Shown piece after piece: positions 5,009-9,134 of a stretch of DNA of 9,134 bases. Location of the stretch: assembly GCA_020347085.1 (NCBI GenBank), contig CP070769.1:118475-127608 (forward strand), given 5' to 3'. The DNA is from Desulfobacterales bacterium. GTDB lineage: Bacteria > Desulfobacterota > Desulfobacteria > Desulfobacterales > C00003060. The translations under genes and the position numbers were made by a program. The notes below the pieces were generated by a model. It was not told the DNA's origin, searched no databases, and was given only the letters and a program-made list of their open reading frames with translations. Positions within the stretch are counted from its first letter, which is position 1; each line of letters opens with the position of its first letter.

Positions 5009-5037
5009 CACTATTACTTTTTTCCTCTTGCTCGGTT

Positions 5038-5997
5038 ATGCTGAAGGTGTGCAAGACCAAACAAAGCCATATTCATGTAGGCGGGCAGGCCGTGATTGAG
5101 GGAGTGATGATGAGAGCCCCGAGGTCTATGGTCATAGCTGTGCGACGACCGAATGGCCAGATCCTGGTAAGGGAGGATACATGGCGTTCATTTTCTGAAA
5201 GATGGTCGTTTCTGAAATGGCCTTTTGTCAGAGGCAGCCTCGTCATCGTTGAAGCCTTGATCAATGGCTTGCGGGCCCTGACCTTTTCAGCCAATCAGGC
5301 CTTAGAAGATGAGGAGGAATCACTGGGCCAATGGACTATGTTTTTTACTATCGTGTTTGCGCTGGGAGCTGGGATTTTCCTGTTTGTCGTGTTGCCTCAT
5401 GTGATTACCGGCCTTGTTGGCCGCTTATTTGGCATGAGGCTGGGGGTTGAGGACTTCCTTTTTCATGGTATCGATGGAGCTCTCAAGATCATTATTTTCC
5501 TTGGCTATATCTGGTTTGTCTCCCTTTTCAAAGAGATTAGACGAATCTTTGAGTACCACGGTGCAGAGCATAAGTCTGTTTCCGTTTATGAAGCGGGGGA
5601 GGCCCTGACCGTTGAGAACGCCAAGAGATTTTCGACCCTTCATCCGAGGTGTGGCACTGCATTCATCTTGATTGTACTTCTGATAAGCATTTTTTTCTTT
5701 GCGGTTGTATTTCCGTTTAAACCGACCTTGGATGATATCCCTGGTATCGTGAACCAGATGGTTGTTATTGTAACAAAGGTACTGTTCATGTTTCCCATAG
5801 CTGGTTTGGCCTATGAAATAATCAGGTTTGGGAGTAGAAACATGGAAAGGGGCCTGGTCCGTTGGGCGATTTGGCCGGGCCTGTGGATCCAGAAACTAAC
5901 TACCCGTGAGCCGAGCGACGACCAACTTGAGGTCGCTTTGGCAGCACTGAACAGTGCCTTGTATGGACAGAGCCCAGTAGCTGCGGAGTTGGGGTAA
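5038..5997 (+). CDS. DUF1385 (YqhQ-like) integral membrane protein
   Basis: A 319-residue member of the DUF1385 family, related to B. subtilis YqhQ; I do not know an established biochemical function. Conserved blocks are GGQAVIEGVMMR at 15-26, FEYHGAEHKSV at 171-181, LHPRCGT at 201-207 and WPGLWIQKLTTREPSDDQ (279-296). The conserved His, Glu and Cys residues look like possible metal ligands, which is inference. Four hydrophobic segments are likely membrane spans: about 100-120, 148-165, 207-228 and 241-263. ATG 5038 is 29 bases past rpmE and lacks a clear Shine-Dalgarno, with TTTTTTCCTCTTGC upstream, so translation may depend on rpmE. GTG 5047 is an alternative start with GAAGG too close to use. 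Placement between rpmE and prfA, which I recall as recurrent in several phyla, suggests a link to translation or envelope homeostasis but proves neither. Confidence 0.88.
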   Translation: MLKVCKTKQSHIHVGGQAVIEGVMMRAPRSMVIAVRRPNGQILVREDTWRSFSERWSFLKWPFVRGSLVIVEALINGLRALTFSANQALEDEEESLGQWTMFFTIVFALGAGIFLFVVLPHVITGLVGRLFGMRLGVEDFLFHGIDGALKIIIFLGYIWFVSLFKEIRRIFEYHGAEHKSVSVYEAGEALTVENAKRFSTLHPRCGTAFILIVLLISIFFFAVVFPFKPTLDDIPGIVNQMVVIVTKVLFMFPIAGLAYEIIRFGSRNMERGLVRWAIWPGLWIQKLTTREPSDDQLEVALAALNSALYGQSPVAAELG

Positions 5998-6006
5998 GGA
6001 GACGCA

Positions 6007-6028
6007 CTCACGCATGTGTGGGTGAGGA
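6007..6028 (+). promoter_or_regulatory. Hairpin overlapping the prfA ribosome-binding site
   Basis: CTCACGCA (6007-6014) and TGGGTGAG (6019-6026) pair at 7 of 8 positions around a TGTG loop. The right arm includes the first bases of the Shine-Dalgarno GAGGA (6024-6028), and ATG follows at 6035. The hairpin could limit prfA initiation unless ribosomes translating the upstream membrane-protein gene, which stops at 5997, melt it. Confidence 0.35.
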
Positions 6029-6034
6029 AGATAT

Positions 6035-7120
6035 ATGTTTGACAAGCTTATAGGTGTAGAAGAACGGTTTGTGGAGATCCAGAAACTTTTGAGCGATCCG
6101 GATCTGATAAAAGATCCAGAGGCCTATAAGAAACGGGCAAAGGAACACGCGGAATTGGGCAGGATCGTTTCTGTTTATCGCGAATACAAACAGGTAGCCA
6201 AAGATATCGAAGATACCAAGGATCTGCTCAGAGACGGCGACGAAGACATCAAGGAACTAGCAAGAGAAGACCTCCCGCACCTATACGGACGTTTGGAAAA
6301 ACTGGAGCAAGAGTTAAAATGGCTACTCATCCCGACAGATCCCAAAGATGAGAAGAATATCGTGCTGGAAATCAGGGCTGGCACAGGTGGTGAAGAGGCC
6401 GGGCTCTTCGCTGCAGAGCTTTTTCAAATGTACAGCAGGTATGTCGAAAGTCTTGGCTGGAAGGTAGAAGTCTTGAGTAAGCATGGGACCGGCGTTGGTG
6501 GCCTCAAGGAGATCATTGCTTCAGTGCAGGGCAAGGGGGCCTTTAGTCGGCTGAAATACGAAAGCGGAACCCACCGGGTACAGCGGGTGCCGATCACGGA
6601 ATCACAAGGTAGGATCCACACCTCGGCCGTGACCGTAGCTGTTTTACCAGAAGCTGAAGAGGTGGACGTGAAGATTGATCCGGATGACATCAGAGTGGAT
6701 GTATTTCGCTCCACTGGTCCCGGAGGACAGAGCGTTAACACGACAGACTCGGCGATACGTATTACCCATCTTCCCACAGGATTAGTGGTGAGCTGTCAGG
6801 ATGAAAAGTCACAACATAAGAACCGGGCCAAGGCGATGAAGGTCCTACGTGCTCGTTTATACGATAAGATGGCATCTGAGCAGAACGAAAAAATCTCGGC
6901 AGATCGCAGGAGTCAGGTGGGAAGCGGTGACCGTAGTGAGCGGATCAGGACATATAACTTTCCCCAGGGCCGTGTCACAGACCACCGTATCGGGCTCACG
7001 CTGTATAAATTGGAAAGTATTCTCCAAGGCAATATTGGAGAGATCATCGATGCTCTTATGACTCACCATCAAGCCCTCGCCATTCAGCACGCTGAGGCAG
7101 AATCAAAGGATGCTGCCTGA
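6035..7120 (+). CDS. prfA: Peptide chain release factor 1
   Basis: Recognises UAA and UAG in the ribosomal A site and triggers hydrolysis of peptidyl-tRNA. The 361-residue length is normal. ATG 6035 has GAGGA (6024-6028). Residues 1-100 are the helical N-terminal domain. The codon-recognition tripeptide is PIT at 186-188 (RVPITESQGRIHTS), in the position of the RF1 PxT motif (PAT in E. coli) and not the SPF of RF2, so this is RF1. GGQ is at 230-232 (STGPGGQSVNT), whose Gln enters the peptidyl-transferase centre and is N5-methylated by PrmC. DEKSQHKNRAKAM and GDRSERIRTYNFPQGRVTDHR are the usual C-terminal blocks. The gene has no programmed frameshift, as expected for RF1. Its end overlaps prmC by 11 bases. 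Confidence 0.97.
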   Translation: MFDKLIGVEERFVEIQKLLSDPDLIKDPEAYKKRAKEHAELGRIVSVYREYKQVAKDIEDTKDLLRDGDEDIKELAREDLPHLYGRLEKLEQELKWLLIPTDPKDEKNIVLEIRAGTGGEEAGLFAAELFQMYSRYVESLGWKVEVLSKHGTGVGGLKEIIASVQGKGAFSRLKYESGTHRVQRVPITESQGRIHTSAVTVAVLPEAEEVDVKIDPDDIRVDVFRSTGPGGQSVNTTDSAIRITHLPTGLVVSCQDEKSQHKNRAKAMKVLRARLYDKMASEQNEKISADRRSQVGSGDRSERIRTYNFPQGRVTDHRIGLTLYKLESILQGNIGEIIDALMTHHQALAIQHAEAESKDAA

Positions 7121-7997
7121 GACCTGGACCATTCTGAAAATCCTTAAGTGGACCACAGGCTACTTCAAATCCCACCGCCTTGAACAGCCACGCGCTGCTG
7201 CGGAAATACTACTGGCTCACGCCTTGGGTCTTCGGCGAGTAGACCTCTATGTGCAGTACGATCGTCACCTCCAAGTGGAAGAGCTTGAGCTTTTTAGGGG
7301 ATTCATAAAAAGGCGCATCCAAAGGGAGCCGGTGGCCTATATTGTAGGTAAGAAAGAGTTCTGGTCCATGGATTTGAGGATGACACCTGACGTCCTGATA
7401 CCAAGGCCTGAGACTGAAACCCTTGTGGAGGCTGCCCTCTCGATTGTACAGCCAAAACCCGGGCCGGAACCTTTGAGAATTCTGGACCTTGGGACCGGTT
7501 CAGGAGCCATTGTTCTTGCAATGGCCTCTGAGTGGCCAGGCCAAAGCTTTTATGCTGTTGATCGCTCGGAAAAGGCGCTGGCCGTGGCCCGGGAAAACGC
7601 TCGAACCCGTGAACTCGACAAAACCATTACGTTTTTACAGGGGGACTGGTTCGACCCAGTCCGTGACCGAGGGCGATATTTTGACGTGATTGTCTCTAAT
7701 CCCCCTTACATTGCGAGTCATGAGTTTGAGGTCCTGCCACCGGAGATTACCGAATATGAGCCTCGGGAGGCTCTTGATGGAGGCTCCGATGGTCTGGCTG
7801 CGATCAGACTGATCATCAAACAGGCTGCACACCATATGATTCCCGGAGGATGGCTTCTTTTTGAGATTGGCCACGATCAATGGGTCGCAGTGGAGAAACT
7901 AATCTCTGGGGGGAAGACGTATAGGGATTGGGCTGTTATTAAGGATTACAGTGGCTACGATCGGGTCGTGCGGGCAAAAGCCACCGGTACAACGTGA
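7110..7997 (+). CDS. prmC: Release factor glutamine N5-methyltransferase
   Basis: S-adenosylmethionine-dependent enzyme that methylates the GGQ glutamine of RF1 and RF2 in the cytoplasm, raising termination efficiency. It has 295 residues, close to the usual 275-290. Residues 1-95 are the N-terminal helical substrate-recognition domain (AAEILLAHALG, RREPVAYIVGKKEFW-like). The block LIPRPETETLVE (96-107) is strongly conserved. The Rossmann methyltransferase fold follows with LDLGTGSGAI at 125-134, acidic D151 for the SAM ribose (YAVDRSEKAL) and the catalytic NPPY at 197-200, diagnostic of N-methylation of a planar amide. Its ATG 7110 lies inside the last codons of prfA in another frame. AAGGA directly abuts the ATG, so initiation probably depends on coupling to prfA, pairing the enzyme with its substrate. 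No terminator follows before the rpsB leader. Confidence 0.96.
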   Translation: MLPETWTILKILKWTTGYFKSHRLEQPRAAAEILLAHALGLRRVDLYVQYDRHLQVEELELFRGFIKRRIQREPVAYIVGKKEFWSMDLRMTPDVLIPRPETETLVEAALSIVQPKPGPEPLRILDLGTGSGAIVLAMASEWPGQSFYAVDRSEKALAVARENARTRELDKTITFLQGDWFDPVRDRGRYFDVIVSNPPYIASHEFEVLPPEITEYEPREALDGGSDGLAAIRLIIKQAAHHMIPGGWLLFEIGHDQWVAVEKLISGGKTYRDWAVIKDYSGYDRVVRAKATGTT

Positions 7998-8015
7998 GCA
8001 CTTAAAAATTATGTT

Positions 8016-8043
8016 GCAAACCAGGAATTTGCATGTTAGCAAA
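8016..8043. promoter_or_regulatory. Alternating GCAAA / TTTGC half-sites upstream of rpsB
   Basis: GCAAA (8016-8020), TTTGC (8028-8032) and GCAAA (8039-8043) form two overlapping inverted repeats that share the middle half-site. A weak promoter candidate, TTGCAA (8015-8020) followed by TTAGCA or TAGCAA near 8036-8042, overlaps them. This could be an operator over the rpsB promoter; on sequence alone it is only suggestive. Confidence 0.22.
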
Positions 8044-8074
8044 GTAGGTTTTGAGAAATTCACACGTTCTTGGA

Positions 8075-8122
8075 CCCTCTCTCTGGTGCTTCGAGTGTGG
8101 AGACCACGAGAAGTGGAGAGGG
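8075..8122 (+). promoter_or_regulatory. Long hairpin in the rpsB leader, candidate S2 autoregulatory site
   Basis: Nested pairings: CCCTCTC (8075-8081) with GAGAGGG (8116-8122), CTTC (8089-8092) with GAAG (8110-8113), and GTGG (8097-8100) with CCAC (8104-8107) around an AGA loop, with internal loops between. It ends 45 bases before the rpsB ATG and has no T-run, so it is not a terminator. In E. coli, S2 represses rpsB-tsf by binding the rpsB leader, and structured leaders upstream of rpsB are common. Whether this one shares the recognised S2-leader consensus I cannot tell without a model search. Confidence 0.45.
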
Positions 8123-8167
8123 GGAAAGATGAGAACGGAGGGAAAACCATAAACACGGGAGGAAGAC

Positions 8168-9052
8168 ATGTCTTACGTCACCATGAAGGAGTTGTTGGAG
8201 GCAGGCGTTCATTTTGGCCACCAGACCAGGCGTTGGAACCCAAAGATGAAACCTTACATCTTTGGTGCCCGCAACGGGATCTACATTATTGACTTGCAGC
8301 AGACAGTTAGGATGTTCAAAACGGCCTACGAGTTTGTTGTGGACGCGGTTGCAAACGGGAAATCGGTTCTGTTTGTGGGGACCAAGAAACAGGCACGCGA
8401 TTCCATCTATGAAGAGGCCAACCGGTGCGAAATGTTTTATGTTCACAATCGTTGGCTGGGAGGGATGCTTACAAATTTTGAGACGATGAAGAAAGGAATC
8501 GACAGGCTGAAGTATCTTACGACCATTTTTGCCGACGGAAGTGTCAATCGCTTTCCCAAAAAGGAGAGACTGAAACTGGACAAAGAAAGGGCAAAGCTTG
8601 AGAACAACCTTGGGGGGATCCGTGACATGTTGCGACTGCCTGGGGCCGTGTTTATCGTTGATGCCAAGAATGAGAACATTGCGGTCCGTGAAGCAAGGCG
8701 GCTTGGTATACCTGTTGTGGCCATTGTAGACAGCAATTGCAATCCGGATGAGATAGACTATATTATCCCTGGCAATGACGATGCGATAAGGGCGATTCGA
8801 CTCATTACTTCCCGAATTGCAGATGCATGCGTTGAGGGTCGTGAGCGTATGGAGGAGCGCCTCCAGGCCGAGGCGGACAAAGCGGTTGCGGAAGAAGGGG
8901 TTGTGGAAGTGGGTCTTGTGGCTGGGCCGGGCGAAAGGACGGTCATTTCTGATGGCTCAGATGGTCCCATTGTAGAAGTTATTACGAGACAAGCCACCGA
9001 GACTGACCAACCTGAAAAAGATCCAGATGATGAGTCACGAGAGGACTTGTAG
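8168..9052 (+). CDS. rpsB: 30S ribosomal protein S2, with extended acidic C-terminus
   Basis: Late-assembly protein of the small subunit, near the S1 docking site. ATG 8168 is preceded by GGGAGGA (8157-8163). The 294-residue product begins with the canonical MKELLEAGVHFGHQTRRWNPKM-type block (6-27), then IYIIDLQQT (38-46), VGTKKQA (70-76), RWLGGMLTNF (95-104), LGGIRDMLRLPG (148-159) and PVVAIVDSNCNPDEIDYIIPGNDDAIRAI (182-210). The conserved core ends near residue 240. About 55 further residues form a variable, mostly acidic tail (EEGVVEVG... to QPEKDPDDESREDL), longer than in E. coli (241 residues). It has its own leader and starts the rpsB-tsf pair. The stop codon TAG (9050-9052) directly abuts the tsf ATG. 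Confidence 0.97.
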   Translation: MSYVTMKELLEAGVHFGHQTRRWNPKMKPYIFGARNGIYIIDLQQTVRMFKTAYEFVVDAVANGKSVLFVGTKKQARDSIYEEANRCEMFYVHNRWLGGMLTNFETMKKGIDRLKYLTTIFADGSVNRFPKKERLKLDKERAKLENNLGGIRDMLRLPGAVFIVDAKNENIAVREARRLGIPVVAIVDSNCNPDEIDYIIPGNDDAIRAIRLITSRIADACVEGRERMEERLQAEADKAVAEEGVVEVGLVAGPGERTVISDGSDGPIVEVITRQATETDQPEKDPDDESREDL

Positions 9053-9134
9053 ATGGTAGAAGTTAGTGCACAGATGATTAAGGAATTGCGAACAAGGACG
9101 CATGCGGGTGTTATGGATTGCAAGGGGGCCTTGC
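9053..9134 (+). CDS. tsf: Translation elongation factor Ts, N-terminal part
   Basis: Partial gene cut by the window end: 27 codons are visible. EF-Ts is the guanine-nucleotide exchange factor that regenerates EF-Tu-GTP. The visible sequence MVEVSAQMIKELRTRTHAG continues with VMDCKGAL and matches the EF-Ts N-terminal domain, whose usual form is MAEITAAMVKELRExTGAGMMDCKKAL and which contacts EF-Tu. The ATG follows the rpsB stop with no spacer, and the likely Shine-Dalgarno GAGAGG lies inside the end of rpsB (9039-9044), so the two genes are translationally linked. Confidence 0.95.
   Translation, partial: MVEVSAQMIKELRTRTHAGVMDCKGAL

Overview
The window (about 50% G+C) reads as a chromosomal housekeeping region of a Gram-negative bacterium. 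I favour a deltaproteobacterium (Desulfobacterota). The reasons are the rho / rpmE / DUF1385 / prfA / prmC gene order followed by rpsB-tsf, and a 348-residue ketol-acid reductoisomerase of the type I recall from Bacteroides-like bacteria. This assignment is inference from gene order and protein character, not from a search. All protein genes are on the + strand.

Layout. 1-863: the 3' end of ilvB (acetolactate synthase catalytic subunit) and the complete ilvN (regulatory subunit). 864-1366: a 503-base gap without a convincing protein gene. It holds a compact, strongly structured segment that reads as RNA on the minus strand and is bracketed by GC-rich palindromes. 1367-2413: ilvC, the next step of branched-chain amino acid synthesis. 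2558-3160: coaE, last step of coenzyme A synthesis. 3161-3446: a long leader with a promoter-like sequence, an inverted repeat and a C-rich, G-poor stretch, leading into rho (3447-4694). 4695-7997: rpmE, a DUF1385 membrane protein, prfA and prmC, apparently one transcription unit with rho. 7998-8167: a structured leader. 8168-9134: rpsB and the first codons of tsf.

How the genes fit together. IlvB/IlvN make acetolactate or acetohydroxybutyrate, which IlvC isomerises and reduces, so ilvBN-ilvC is a pathway block interrupted by the 864-1366 insert. Rho, L31, RF1, PrmC, S2 and EF-Ts all serve transcription termination or translation. PrmC methylates the GGQ glutamine of RF1, and the two genes overlap by 11 bases.

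The most interesting part is 893-1262. I interpret it as a decayed or non-autonomous IS200/IS605-superfamily element that keeps a HEARO-like (IscB omega-RNA-like) structured RNA on the minus strand but has no nuclease or transposase gene. Covariance-model searches would settle this. Further signals are an 8-bp-periodic inverted array between rho and rpmE, a rut-like rho leader, and a long hairpin in the rpsB leader.
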